64,000 nt of DNA from Shewanella woodyi ATCC 51908. Its GTDB lineage: Bacteria > Pseudomonadota > Gammaproteobacteria > Enterobacterales > Shewanellaceae. Shown in pieces: positions 46,249 through 57,915 of this stretch (the first letter of the stretch is position 1; every line of letters begins with the position of its first letter). Under the pieces are notes generated by a model. It was not told where the DNA came from. It was given only the letters and a program-made list of their open reading frames with translations, and searched no databases. A program made the position numbers and the translations under genes. The stretch covers positions 4,712,001 through 4,776,000 of the forward strand of contig NC_010506.1 in NCBI RefSeq assembly GCF_000019525.1. The letters are read 5' to 3'.

Positions 46249-48459
46249 ATGTTTAAGAAAACAATCTTATCTTTTGTCATATCTGCGGTGATGGTTACCG
46301 CCGCTTCTGCGGTGGAAAATGAACAACCTAAATCCAACCAGTTCTGGTGGCCAAATCAATTAGATTTAACCCCTCTTAGAAATCACAGCGATGAGTCAAA
46401 CCCACAAAATAGCAATTTTGACTATGCAGAAGCCTTTGAAAAACTCGATCTTGAAGCTGTAAAAAAGGATATCGATAAAGTACTCACCAACTCACAAGAT
46501 TGGTGGCCTGCTGATTATGGTCACTATGGCCCATTCTTTATTCGAATGGCTTGGCATGCTGCTGGCACCTATAGAACCCACGATGGCCGAGGTGGAGCGG
46601 GAGGCGGACAGCAACGTTTTGACCCACTCAACAGCTGGCCAGATAACGTCAACTTAGACAAGGCAAGAAGGCTACTTTGGCCGATAAAACAGAAATATGG
46701 ACAGAGTATCTCTTGGGCCGATCTTATCGCATTAACCGGAAACGTGGCACTCGAGTCTATGGGATTTAAGACCTATGGCTATGCCGGCGGTCGAGAGGAT
46801 GATTGGGAACCTGACCTCGTCTATTGGGGTCCAGAGAGTAAGTTTCTCACCGACGAGAGACGTGATAAAAAAGGCAAGCTCAAAGGCCCACTAGCCGCAG
46901 TTGAGATGGGACTTATTTATGTTAACCCCGTCGGCCCACACGGCAACCCTGATCCACTGCTCGCCGCTAATGATATCCGCATGTCTTTTGGTCGTATGGC
47001 GATGAATGATGAAGAGATTGTTGCCCTTATTGCAGGTGGACACACTTTCGGTAAAGCCCATGGCGCAAAAAAACCAACTGAGTGCGTAGGTCCAGAGCCC
47101 GCTGCTGCCGCAGTAGAGGAGCAAGGATTTGGTTGGAAAAATCGCTGTGGAACAGGCTCAGGTGCCGATACCACATCCAGTGGATTAGAGGGAGCATGGA
47201 CAATCACTCCAACTCAGTGGACCACTAACTATCTCGATAATCTATTTACCTTTAATTGGGTGAAAACTAAGAGCCCAGCTGGGGCGATTCAATGGATCCC
47301 AGATACAGACACCGCTGCTAACTTAGTACCTGATGCCCATGACCCCACTAAGCGTCATGCCCCCATCATGTTCACCACAGATATCGCCATCAAGGAAGAT
47401 CCTAAGTTTAGGGCGATAGCCGAGAGTTTTAGAAAGTCACCAGACAAATATGAACTCGCATTTGCTAAAGCTTGGTTCAAATTAAATCACCGCGATCTGG
47501 GCCCGCGTTCTCGCTACTTAGGGAATGAGGTACCTAAAGAGGTGCTGGTTTGGCAAGACCCTATCCCTGAGCTAAACCACCCTGTCGTCAATGATGCCGA
47601 TATCGCTAAACTGAAATCAGAGATACTCAAATCAGGTCTCTCAGTTCAAGATCTTGTGCTCACAGCTTGGGCGTCAGCATCGAGCTACCGCGGCACCGAT
47701 ATGCGTGGTGGCGCCAATGGTGCTCGCATCAATCTATCACCGCAAAATGAGTGGCAGGTTAATAATCCGAAACAGCTAGCTAAGGTGCTAAATAAGCTAG
47801 AGAAGATTAAAGACAAATTTAATAAAAAGTCTAAAAAAGCCAAGATATCTCTTGCCGATCTCATTGTATTGGGCGGTGCTGCGGCCATCGAAAAGTCGGT
47901 AAAAGAGGCAGGTTTTAACAATAAGGTCCCCTTCACTCCAGGCAGAATGGATGCCAGCCAAGCGATGACAGATGTGGCCTCTTTTGGGGTGTTAGAGAGC
48001 ACGGCCGATGGGTTTAGAAACTACTACTCTGATGAGAGTAACCTCTCTCCAGCACAGATGCTGATTGATAAAGCAGATCTACTGACGTTAACCGTGCCAG
48101 AGATGACCGCATTAGTTGGTGGTATGAGGGCGTTATCAGCCAATGCCGACGGCTCCAATCACGGAGTATTTACCGATCAGCCCGGCGTATTGTCCAATGA
48201 CTTTTTCGTCAATCTACTCGACATGTCTGTTAAGTGGTCTAAAAAGCCTAAAAGCGAGGCACTTTATGAGGGCTATGACAGAAAAACAGGTAAGCTGAAG
48301 TGGACTGCTACCCCAGTGGATCTGGTGTTTGGATCTAACACTGAGCTTCGTGCCATCAGTGAGTTTTATGCTTCTAAAAATGCTGAAGAGCAGTTTATCA
48401 CTGACTTTATCGCCGCTTGGCATAAGGTGATGGTCAATGATAGATTCGATATAAAGTAA
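46249..48459 (+). CDS. katG: Catalase-peroxidase KatG, exported form
   Basis: 736 residues. The first ~21 residues are a signal peptide ([21 protein letters not shown]), so this is a periplasmic KatG like KatP of E. coli O157 rather than the cytoplasmic enzyme. The distal site [11 protein letters not shown], the Tyr and Met of the Trp-Tyr-Met adduct ([11 protein letters not shown] and LVGGMRAL) and the proximal His in [10 protein letters not shown] are intact. The di-heme peroxidase gene just upstream gives a periplasmic peroxide-defence pair. Confidence 0.95.
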   Translation: MFKKTILSFVISAVMVTAASAVENEQPKSNQFWWPNQLDLTPLRNHSDESNPQNSNFDYAEAFEKLDLEAVKKDIDKVLTNSQDWWPADYGHYGPFFIRMAWHAAGTYRTHDGRGGAGGGQQRFDPLNSWPDNVNLDKARRLLWPIKQKYGQSISWADLIALTGNVALESMGFKTYGYAGGREDDWEPDLVYWGPESKFLTDERRDKKGKLKGPLAAVEMGLIYVNPVGPHGNPDPLLAANDIRMSFGRMAMNDEEIVALIAGGHTFGKAHGAKKPTECVGPEPAAAAVEEQGFGWKNRCGTGSGADTTSSGLEGAWTITPTQWTTNYLDNLFTFNWVKTKSPAGAIQWIPDTDTAANLVPDAHDPTKRHAPIMFTTDIAIKEDPKFRAIAESFRKSPDKYELAFAKAWFKLNHRDLGPRSRYLGNEVPKEVLVWQDPIPELNHPVVNDADIAKLKSEILKSGLSVQDLVLTAWASASSYRGTDMRGGANGARINLSPQNEWQVNNPKQLAKVLNKLEKIKDKFNKKSKKAKISLADLIVLGGAAAIEKSVKEAGFNNKVPFTPGRMDASQAMTDVASFGVLESTADGFRNYYSDESNLSPAQMLIDKADLLTLTVPEMTALVGGMRALSANADGSNHGVFTDQPGVLSNDFFVNLLDMSVKWSKKPKSEALYEGYDRKTGKLKWTATPVDLVFGSNTELRAISEFYASKNAEEQFITDFIAAWHKVMVNDRFDIK

Positions 48460-48551
48460 GCTACTTTCATTAGCTAAACTGCTCCCCAAGGTTAAGTCCC
48501 ACCACTTAACTTAGCCTTGGGTGAGCTATCGCTAATGATTTGAGAGAATAG

Positions 48552-48974
48552 ATGACCCCAAGAAGTTGCGAATATGGCGTTGGAGATAACTCCTACAAGA
48601 TGGCTGGTGAATTAGCAGGGCTAACTCAGTTAGTGGATGAGTTTTACAACAATATGGATGAGGTAACTGGTGCTAAAAAGATCCGCGATATGCACCCGGA
48701 AGATCTCACCGAATCACGCCAAAAACTAGTGTATTTCCTCTCTGGCTGGCTCGGCGGCCCTAGACTCTACCGTGAACATTATGGCCCCATTAGCATCCCT
48801 AAATCCCATCAGCATTTACATATCGGCCTTGAGGAGAGTGAAGCTTGGTTGTCTTGTATGGAGAAAGCGGTCGCTAAACAGCCCTATGAAGCTCCATTTA
48901 AGCTCTATCTTATGGAGCAGTTACAAGTTCCAGCCCAGAGGATAAGACAAGTATCATCGGCCCGTAAAATCTAA
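48552..48974 (+). CDS. Group II truncated hemoglobin
   Basis: 140 residues. The globin pattern of trHbII is visible: an N-terminal helix with LTQLVDEFYNNMDE, the E helix with LVYFLSGWLGGPRLYREHYG, the proximal His in SHQHLHIGLEESEAWLSCM. Members bind O2 or NO and are linked to oxidative or nitrosative stress. It lies 92 bases after katG on the same strand, so it may belong to the same stress group. Confidence 0.9.
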   Translation: MTPRSCEYGVGDNSYKMAGELAGLTQLVDEFYNNMDEVTGAKKIRDMHPEDLTESRQKLVYFLSGWLGGPRLYREHYGPISIPKSHQHLHIGLEESEAWLSCMEKAVAKQPYEAPFKLYLMEQLQVPAQRIRQVSSARKI

Positions 48975-48992
48975 TCTAGACTGGCTATTCTC

Positions 48993-50468
48993 TTAATCAT
49001 TGTTAGCTAGCGCTTGAGGATAAGCTCGCTGGCTAGCAAGTAGCCTAGCTCTAGCCGTCACCTCATCATCACTACACATCCCTGTTACGGGAAAATAGTG
49101 CTGCTTTGCATATTGCTCGATGAGCCTTGATTTAACGAGACCATGCTCGAGCAGGTCTTGCAAAATAGCATCGCTCGCCGCCAAAGCCGACGAGGCTTTA
49201 ACTATCTCTGTGCGGGCGTAGTATTTGCCATGAAATGACACATCGGCGGCACGTAAATCGGCATCAACACCTGGGATCTGTTGAGCACCAAACAGAGGTT
49301 TAGCCGCAACATTAGCCTGAGTAAAATGGGGAATATATTGCGCGATATGCTCAATGGATCCTACCGTTCTCTGTTCAACCAAGTGTTCAGGCCATTGGCG
49401 CTCAATCTTATCGATAAAACGCTCAGCAAGTTTTGGTTGAGCGCTCTGCTCACAACTCGCCACTAGCCCATCACGGAACAGGGTAATATCTTGAGTCATT
49501 CCATGGAGCTGAAAGTAGCCATCGGGATAAGGAGTCAGCTGCGCCATTCCTTGTGGCGTTCCCCGCTCACCATAAAATATCACCTCAGGCCACAACCCCT
49601 TACACTCAGGCCAATGGGCCACATAAGCCGCTTTAAACTCCACCATACGCTCGCGCTTAGCGCTGAGCATGTCATCGATTTCACCACTTTTAAAGCCGCA
49701 GGCATTAATCACGTAATCAAAATAGAGGTGAGATACCTTCCCTTCTCCCAACGCTTGCATCGACACTCGCCAGCGTAAACTCTGTGTATCTTGCTTAAGC
49801 GACACCACTTGAGTCTTGTTATAGAGGTGACAACTGGGCAGACGCTCCGCCGCTAAACTGGCAATCGCCGCAAAACGAAAAGCAGACAGGCCATACTCCT
49901 GCACTAATACGATGGGAAACTTTAACTTGTCGAGCTCAGTATGTTGAGCAAAGGCCACCAACCAATCAGTTTGAGACTCGGCCTTCTCAGGTAAAGGGCT
50001 ATCAATCAAAGCCTCAACTTCCTCCCGCTCAAACAGACGATAATAATGCTCTGGAGCACCTAATACTCTATTACTGGCATCTAAACCCACTAACTCGGCG
50101 TATCTGTTTTGCAGCATCTGCAGACGCGGCAGCAGCTCTTGAGGCTCACCGGAATCGCTTTTTGGTATCGCTATCACAGTGGGGCGGCGATACACGCTCT
50201 GGGGATATACTTTTACGGTATCGATAGACTGCTGTAGTAGTGTTAGGCACTGCTCATCTGAGATCTCACGATACAGATTACCACCAGCGTGTAGGTGACA
50301 AATAGGCGGGCCATTCACTAAGCTTTCACCCTTTTCAATGATGCTGGTATCTATCCCAAGTTCGGCAAAGCGTAACGCTATGGTAGAACCTGCGACACCG
50401 CCGCCAATGATGGCAACTTTTGCGTTAGTGGATAACAGAGTCTCAGCTCCATTTATAGGTTTGTTCAT
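48993..50468 (-). CDS. FAD-dependent oxidoreductase
   Basis: 491 residues. The N-terminal Rossmann motif VAIIGGGVAGSTIALRFAELG binds FAD, and the C-terminal part has the VADLRAADVSFHGKYYARTE-type active-site region of a DAO-like enzyme. Substrate unknown. The stop lies 18 bases from the convergent truncated globin gene. Confidence 0.75.
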   Translation of the reverse strand: MNKPINGAETLLSTNAKVAIIGGGVAGSTIALRFAELGIDTSIIEKGESLVNGPPICHLHAGGNLYREISDEQCLTLLQQSIDTVKVYPQSVYRRPTVIAIPKSDSGEPQELLPRLQMLQNRYAELVGLDASNRVLGAPEHYYRLFEREEVEALIDSPLPEKAESQTDWLVAFAQHTELDKLKFPIVLVQEYGLSAFRFAAIASLAAERLPSCHLYNKTQVVSLKQDTQSLRWRVSMQALGEGKVSHLYFDYVINACGFKSGEIDDMLSAKRERMVEFKAAYVAHWPECKGLWPEVIFYGERGTPQGMAQLTPYPDGYFQLHGMTQDITLFRDGLVASCEQSAQPKLAERFIDKIERQWPEHLVEQRTVGSIEHIAQYIPHFTQANVAAKPLFGAQQIPGVDADLRAADVSFHGKYYARTEIVKASSALAASDAILQDLLEHGLVKSRLIEQYAKQHYFPVTGMCSDDEVTARARLLASQRAYPQALANND

Positions 50469-50700
50469 GGTACTTAAAAGGTGACAGACAAAAATTCTGG
50501 GGTATCTTATATGCTAGAAAGTGATCTGCTCAAGCTCTTTTAAGCACAGAGAGCCAGTTCTCTTACTTCTCCAACTTGATTCGAGCTCATCTTAGATTTT
50601 CATTTAATAGAAGCTGGACAGCATATCCTTACTCAAAGTAAAAGTGGATCTTGGTATTCGCCAAGATGACTGCAATGGCAAATGCTCAGTTTTACTTTTT
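50469..50700. other. Upstream region of the FAD oxidoreductase gene
   Basis: No ORF or repeat besides the family C copy that follows it. Confidence 0.35.
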
Positions 50701-50872
50701 CAGTAAACGAAGCGTTCATGTAGCCGTAGGCTATTGAGTGAGCAACGCGTTCTGTAAACCTTTGCCCTAATCTTTTAACTCGAAGCGCAGCGCTCTAGCA
50801 GTGAGCTGGCGAACGTACTCGCAGGCACGCAGTACCGTCTTAGCTGGGCGAAGCCTGCCCTTCTCAGCCTTT
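50700..50872. repeat. Family C dispersed repeat, copy 4
   Basis: GTAGCCGTAGGCTATTGAGTG, then CTTTTAACTCGAAGCGCAGCG, GCGAACGTACTCGCAGGCACG and GGGCGAAGCCTGCCCTTCTC. It ends at the stop of the TauE/SafE gene. A short fragment (CCGCCCTTCTCAGCTT) recurs at about 51700. Confidence 0.65.
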
Positions 50873-50874
50873 TG

Positions 50875-51633
50875 CTAACTAAACATGGCAGCGATACAAC
50901 CTACCAAGGTCATAATAAACAGGAACCACTTTAAGGTATCTGGTTTGGCCTTAATCGCAAGTTTCACCGCAAGGTGAGCGCCAAACATGGTGCTGAGCGC
51001 GAGTATCAATCCAGGTAACCACTGAATTAGCCCCTCGATGATAAATAGCACCAGTGCAACTGAGGTGAAAACTAAGGTACAGAGCATCTTAAGTGCGTTA
51101 GCTCGTACAAGGTCATATCGTAAAGAGCCTGCTAGAGCAGCCAGTAAAACAAAGCCGACGCCCGCTTGTACAAATCCACCGTAAAAACCAGCTACGCCCA
51201 ACCACCACCATGAAGCAGGGGTTTGCGATACCTGTTTAACAGGAGTGCCTAACTCAGGTGCCACCATGGAGGGTTTAACTAGAATAATAAATGCCATCAA
51301 TAACATAGTGCCCAGCAGCAGAGGTTTTATCCATTCACTGGGGGCATAGGCGGCCCCAGCAGCCCCTAAGAGACCACCAACAATAGTGGGGATCAGGATA
51401 GGCACGGTATCATCCGTGTCTAGCTTGCCATGCTTTTTAAACCCCAATACCGCAACAATAGACTGCATTAAAACGCCAACTCGATTGGTGGCATTAGCCA
51501 CCTCAGCAGGCATCCCCATCACCATGAGAGCAGGCAAGGTCAGGTTTGAGCCACCACCCGCCAAGGTATTAATGATCCCAGCAAAAAAGCCGGTAACAAG
51601 TAGCAAAACCGCATGGGTTAAGGTGATATCCAT
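50875..51633 (-). CDS. TauE/SafE family sulfite/anion exporter
   Basis: 252 residues, about eight transmembrane helices. The family motif FFAGIINTLAGGGSNLTLPAL opens the first repeat and GFYGGFVQAGVGFVLLAAL the second. Members export sulfite, sulfoacetate or other organic acids; the substrate is not set by context. Confidence 0.9.
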   Translation of the reverse strand: MDITLTHAVLLLVTGFFAGIINTLAGGGSNLTLPALMVMGMPAEVANATNRVGVLMQSIVAVLGFKKHGKLDTDDTVPILIPTIVGGLLGAAGAAYAPSEWIKPLLLGTMLLMAFIILVKPSMVAPELGTPVKQVSQTPASWWWLGVAGFYGGFVQAGVGFVLLAALAGSLRYDLVRANALKMLCTLVFTSVALVLFIIEGLIQWLPGLILALSTMFGAHLAVKLAIKAKPDTLKWFLFIMTLVGCIAAMFS

Positions 51634-51880
51634 TAACGCTTAAATCCTCTTCATACTCTATTTATCGGGCTATACATATTCTCTCTAGCTAAAGCAGCCC
51701 GCCCTTCTCAGCTTAATTGCCAATTAATCTGTAAGCGTTAACATAGATAACATAGTTAGTTTTCCATTCAAACTTTACTTAAATTTGCTAACAAATCAGA
51801 TGTTGACATTTTTTGACAACATTGGAGTATGTACAGGTTTATTTAACAGCGACCCACTTTAGCAAGGAAGAATATAAAAA

Positions 51881-53953
51881 ATGAAAAAATCCTTAATCGC
51901 TATCGCCTTAGCCAGCACATTTTTAGCGGCTTGCGGCACATCAGAAGTTAAAAACAGTGACGTTGAGAAGGCAGTGACAGCAGCCAGTTCAACCAAGGCA
52001 GAGCTAGGTAGTTTTGGTGTTGATCTATCGGCGCGTAACGAAGCCGTTAAGCCTGGCGATGACTTTTTTATGTATGCCAGCGGCACTTGGTATGACAACT
52101 ATGTGATGCCTGCAGACAAGACTCGCTTTGGCGCCTTTACCGGTTTAGCTGAGCGCAGCGAAAAGCAGGTTAAAGAGATCATCGATGATATCGCCAGCCG
52201 CAGCGACCTTAACGCTGAAGAGCAGCTAATTGCCGATTTCTATCAAGCTTATATGGATACAGATACTGCTAACAAGCTGGGTATCACTCCAATCCAACCT
52301 ACTTTAGATTCAATCAAGCAGATCAAATCGACCGATGATTTAACTAAGATCTTCGGCGGCGCTTGGCTAACAGGTGCAAGCTCACCTATCGCAGGCGGTA
52401 TGTGGTTTAACCGCTTAGATCCAAATCAGTATGAGATGTCAATGGGTGCCACTGGATTAGGCCTTCCCGACCGCTCCTATTACCTTGAAGATAGCGAACG
52501 CTTTGTCAAAATCCGCACCGCCTATGTTGAGCATATCGCCGAGATGCTTGCCTTTGCAGGGATAAAAGATGGTAAAGCTCGTGCAACTGAAATTTTAGCC
52601 CTAGAGACCAAGATGGCCGAAGGTCAATGGCCTCGTGAGAAGCGTCGTAATCGCGATCTGACCCTAAACCAGATAAAGCGTACTGAGCTTGCTAAAGAGT
52701 ACCCAGGGTTTAATTGGGATCTCTACTTCAAGGAGACTGGTTATCAGGTTCCTCAGCTGAATATGTCACAGCCTGAGCCGATTAAAGCGATGATCGCCTT
52801 GGTCAACCAAGAGCCACTCAATGTATGGCAGGATTACCTGACCTTCCACACCATCAGCAATAATGCAGGTTTACTCTCTGAAGATATCTACGCCGCTAAC
52901 TTTGCCTTTAATGGCAAGACATTAAGCGGACAGGAGGAGCCTCGCCCACGTTGGAAGCGTGCAATTTCTGAAATGTCAGGCACTCAATCGCTTGGCTTTG
53001 CCATTGGTAAGGTTTATGTGGCGCGCTACTTCCCTGAGTCGTCTAAGCAGCAGATGGCTGAGCTAGTTGAAAACCTACGCACAGCTATGGGTGAGCGTAT
53101 CGACGGCCTGGATTGGATGGGCGCAGACACTAAGGTTAACGCTCATGCAAAACTTGCCGCATTTAACCCTAAGATTGGCTACCCAGATGTGTGGCAAGAG
53201 TTTGATGGTCTTAAGTTAACCAATAAAGATCTAGTAGGAAATATCCAAAACCTACGTCAATACTTTAAAGCCGACAGCATAGCCAAAGAGCTAAAGAAAA
53301 CTGACCGTAACCGTTGGGGCATGACACCTCAGCGTGTGAATGCCTATTACAACAGCTCGTTTAACGAGATTGTGTTCCCTGCGGCAATTTTGCAACCACC
53401 GTTTTTCGATCCTAATGCCGATCCAGCGGTTAACTACGGTGGTATTGGTGCCGTTATCGGTCACGAGATGGGCCATGGTTTCGATGATCAAGGTTCAAAA
53501 TCAGATGCAAACGGTATTCAGCGTAACTGGTGGACAGATGCTGACCGCGCTGCATTTGAAGCCAAAGCCGATCAGCTTGCCGCGCAATACAGCAAATATG
53601 AGCCAATTCCAGACAACTTCGTCAACGGCCGTAACAGCCTAGGTGAGAATATTGGCGATGTGGGTGGCCTCTCTATGGCATACCACGCCTACAAGCTAAG
53701 CTTGAACGGTAAAGAAGCCCCTGTGATCGACGGCGTAACTGGCGATCAACGCTTCTTCCTTGCTTGGGCACAGGTATGGAAAGAGAAGCGCACCGAGCAG
53801 AGCATGCTAAACCAGCTACGTGCGGGTACTCACGCGCCTGGTCGTTACCGCGCACAAGCTCCACGTAACCATGATGCTTGGTACAAGGCTTTTGATGTAA
53901 AACCGGGTGATGAGTTGTACCTTCCTGAAGATCAGCGCGTTCGCATCTGGTAA
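51881..53953 (+). CDS. M13 (neprilysin/PepO) family zinc metallopeptidase lipoprotein
   Basis: 690 residues. The N-terminus is a lipoprotein signal with lipobox LAAC (Cys at about residue 18). The zinc site is HEMGHGFDDQG (HExxH), with the third ligand in GENIGDVGG and the substrate-binding NAYY in the segment before. Length and motifs match PepO. It would digest peptides at the envelope. A strong terminator follows. Confidence 0.95.
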   Translation: MKKSLIAIALASTFLAACGTSEVKNSDVEKAVTAASSTKAELGSFGVDLSARNEAVKPGDDFFMYASGTWYDNYVMPADKTRFGAFTGLAERSEKQVKEIIDDIASRSDLNAEEQLIADFYQAYMDTDTANKLGITPIQPTLDSIKQIKSTDDLTKIFGGAWLTGASSPIAGGMWFNRLDPNQYEMSMGATGLGLPDRSYYLEDSERFVKIRTAYVEHIAEMLAFAGIKDGKARATEILALETKMAEGQWPREKRRNRDLTLNQIKRTELAKEYPGFNWDLYFKETGYQVPQLNMSQPEPIKAMIALVNQEPLNVWQDYLTFHTISNNAGLLSEDIYAANFAFNGKTLSGQEEPRPRWKRAISEMSGTQSLGFAIGKVYVARYFPESSKQQMAELVENLRTAMGERIDGLDWMGADTKVNAHAKLAAFNPKIGYPDVWQEFDGLKLTNKDLVGNIQNLRQYFKADSIAKELKKTDRNRWGMTPQRVNAYYNSSFNEIVFPAAILQPPFFDPNADPAVNYGGIGAVIGHEMGHGFDDQGSKSDANGIQRNWWTDADRAAFEAKADQLAAQYSKYEPIPDNFVNGRNSLGENIGDVGGLSMAYHAYKLSLNGKEAPVIDGVTGDQRFFLAWAQVWKEKRTEQSMLNQLRAGTHAPGRYRAQAPRNHDAWYKAFDVKPGDELYLPEDQRVRIW

Positions 53954-53990
53954 CACGAATAGATAGCACTAAGCTTTTATAAAGCAAGTA

Positions 53991-54022
53991 AAAAGCCAGT
54001 CAGATCACTGACTGGCTTTTTT
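53991..54022 (+). terminator. Intrinsic terminator after the M13 peptidase gene
   Basis: AAAAGCCAGTCAG, loop ATCA, CTGACTGGCTTTTTT. Confidence 0.95.
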
Positions 54023-54233
54023 ATCACAACTACATCCCTTCAAATCATCATTTTCACGCTTATTTTTCCCGCCAATATTTCAGCAATAACGGCAAAAGAT
54101 GAGCCGTATAGTAGCCCACCTTAATTTAGCCAACCATTTATAAGTCATTAATATAAAACAGGTAATAGTTAAAAATAATAAGCAGACGTTAATGAAATAG
54201 GTGGACAATTTAAAATTAAACCAGCAGAATAAG

Positions 54234-54249
54234 TGTGACTTAGATCACA
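54234..54249 (+). promoter_or_regulatory. CRP site
   Basis: TGTGACTTAGATCACA, a perfect TGTGA-N6-TCACA palindrome, 30 bases upstream of the small secreted protein's start codon. In Shewanella, CRP drives much of anaerobic respiration. Confidence 0.75.
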
Positions 54250-54278
54250 CAATGATTAAGGTTAATATGGGAGAGAAC

Positions 54279-54590
54279 ATGAATAAAATAATTATAACTG
54301 CTGGACTACTTTTCGGCTCATTACTTTCCGGCGCCTCTTATGCCCACTTCAGCACAATTGAGTGTAATGATTGCTCCGCCTCACAACGACTACAGCAGGC
54401 AGATACAAATTTAGTTGATCAAGCTCATGAGAGTATTTTTGTGGTTGATTTTGTTAATCATAGTGTCAGCAAATTTCAAGCTGATGGGGAAGTGGTTAAA
54501 GCGGTTACTATGACACTTTCAGAAAATATTGATATTAATCATGAGTATAATCATAGAAAAACATTCTTACGCTCTGTTAACGCAGACTAA
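54279..54590 (+). CDS. Small secreted CxxC-containing protein
   Basis: 103 residues from ATG 54279, which has GGGAGAG five bases upstream; the ORF runs back to 54201 but that region holds the CRP site. A signal peptide ends at ASYA-HFST. The mature chain starts with a CNDC motif (CxxC), then a helical part with beta strands. No family recognised. It sits next to the porin gene of the urocanate locus, convergent, with a shared bidirectional terminator. Confidence 0.7.
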   Translation: MNKIIITAGLLFGSLLSGASYAHFSTIECNDCSASQRLQQADTNLVDQAHESIFVVDFVNHSVSKFQADGEVVKAVTMTLSENIDINHEYNHRKTFLRSVNAD

Positions 54591-54618
54591 ATCCTCTCTA
54601 CTGATAAGAAAGAGATTC

Positions 54619-54652
54619 AAAAGAGATCTAGTGTGTATTCTAGATCTCTTTT
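54619..54652. terminator. Bidirectional terminator between the small secreted protein and the porin
   Basis: AAAAGAGATCTAG, eight-base loop, CTAGATCTCTTTT. It works for both convergent genes. Confidence 0.85.
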
Positions 54653-54667
54653 ACGAGTCTTAAGATG

Positions 54668-54681
54668 ATACCAATCGGTAT
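54668..54681. repeat. Solo 14-bp palindrome ATACCAATCGGTAT
   Basis: Identical to the one at 13423-13436; its last base is the first base of the porin stop codon complement. Confidence 0.45.
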
Positions 54682-55814
54682 TAGAAATAGTAAGCTACGC
54701 TGATATTGAATAGAGAGTAGAAATTATCATCTTGGTTTTCGATACCAAGACCTTGTTGACCACCTAACCATACAGCGTTCTTGCCGTAGATATGATCAAC
54801 AAAAATAAAGAAGTCAGATACCCCAATACTCACACCAGTTGTATTGATCACAGAATCATTTAGATTAGCGTTAATATCGGTATCTGGTGTCAAGTGGCTA
54901 TAGTCATTATACAGGGTAACTGTACCCCAATCATAACCGATAGATTTGGCGATATTAGCAGCAAAGATTTGACCTTTAGCAGCCACTTCATAAGCGCCAC
55001 CACCCATCTTCATTGCATATAGACCATTGCTGTTTTCACTATCATACTGGTCATAATCATAATCAACCATCTGTAGCTGTAACTGGTAACCGCTGTACTG
55101 AGCATCTAAATGAACAGCATAAGCTGTCGATGTTCCATGGTCGTCATGGGCGGCATTATATAGCTGGCCGTACTCTAACGATGCACCAACTTGAACTGTT
55201 AGCTTGTCATAGTCAAAAACATAAGACTGGCGGATGTTGAATGTATTGGTTTCTTCATTGTCATAGGTGTTATCGCCAATAGAACCTGTGAAGGCATCTG
55301 CAGCATAACCGCGGGTATCAGATGATGAGTATTCACTGTTCTTGAAAAATGCTACTTCAGAGGTCCAGTTGCCACTGCTATAGATAGCTTTAGCACCTAG
55401 ATCATAGTCATCCTCAAAGCCCATGTAGTAGTTGATACTCTCCCACCAGTTGTGTGAGATGAAGCTCTTATTACCAAATGGCTTGCTGATAACACCACCC
55501 TGGAACTGCCAATCTTCAACACCATTGTACGCAGCAAAAGCGTACTTAATGAAATGGTTGCTTGAAGAGTTTTTGAAAACGTACTTAGCGCTTGCGGTCC
55601 AGTTTTCACTAATATGGCTATCGATATCGAGTTCTAATGCGTCAAATGCGAATGTACCACCATTTGATTTAGACGCTTCATTGCCATCATCAACGAAGTA
55701 CTTAACCTTAACAGCACCACCCAAATCAACAGAAGGTTCGAACTCATCAGCCATTACAGCTGTTGAAGCACCAAGTAACGCACTAATTAAAATAGATAAC
55801 TTTAGCTTTTTCAC
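54681..55814 (-). CDS. Outer-membrane porin of the urocanate locus
   Basis: About 377 residues from the GTG at 55814 with a GAGA upstream, which gives a proper signal peptide (KKLKLSILISALLGAS...MA cut at about residue 22 of this form). The longer frame to 55871 is less likely. The rest consists of alternating beta segments and the chain ends in SVAYYF, the aromatic C-terminus needed for outer-membrane insertion. It resembles small-anion or OprP-like porins in size, but no selectivity residues can be assigned. It stands directly downstream of the urocanate reductase gene. Confidence 0.75.
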   Translation of the reverse strand: MKKLKLSILISALLGASTAVMADEFEPSVDLGGAVKVKYFVDDGNEASKSNGGTFAFDALELDIDSHISENWTASAKYVFKNSSSNHFIKYAFAAYNGVEDWQFQGGVISKPFGNKSFISHNWWESINYYMGFEDDYDLGAKAIYSSGNWTSEVAFFKNSEYSSSDTRGYAADAFTGSIGDNTYDNEETNTFNIRQSYVFDYDKLTVQVGASLEYGQLYNAAHDDHGTSTAYAVHLDAQYSGYQLQLQMVDYDYDQYDSENSNGLYAMKMGGGAYEVAAKGQIFAANIAKSIGYDWGTVTLYNDYSHLTPDTDINANLNDSVINTTGVSIGVSDFFIFVDHIYGKNAVWLGGQQGLGIENQDDNFYSLFNISVAYYF

Positions 55815-56024
55815 TTTTTTATTCTCATGTTCATAACCCGACATTGGATTAGGAGCACGGATCATATCCATAATTTCACTTTAGATTGTGACTGAATACG
55901 CAATCAGAACACCGACAAGGTTTGATTGATTAATAATGTGATGTAGAAAGGATTTTTGAGGGGAGTTGATTAGGCGAATGGGTGCCGTCAGAGCTCAAGC
56001 TGACGACACTCATTAAACTGTTAA

Positions 56025-57794
<1,770 letters not shown>

Positions 57795-57864
57795 TTATAA
57801 GAGTAAAACGTGTTCTATCGAACAGGTAGTTATGATTTGTAGCGACTAAATTATTTATGCTAAA

Positions 57865-57893
57865 AAGACATCAAACTATCGATTTGATGTCTT
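57865..57893 (-). terminator. Intrinsic terminator between the HAL-like gene and urdA
   Basis: AAGACATCAAA, loop of seven, TTTGATGTCTT followed on the minus strand by TTTTT. It lies 23 bases after the HAL-like stop, so urdA probably has its own promoter or is read at a reduced level. Confidence 0.75.
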
Positions 57894-57915
57894 CTTAAGG
57901 CTTAATTGTTTGCTC

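Noticed and set aside
55972..56012. Hairpin GTG-CCGTCAG / CTGACG-A-CAC after urdA
   Set aside because: No T-tract follows and it has a mismatch; not called as a terminator.
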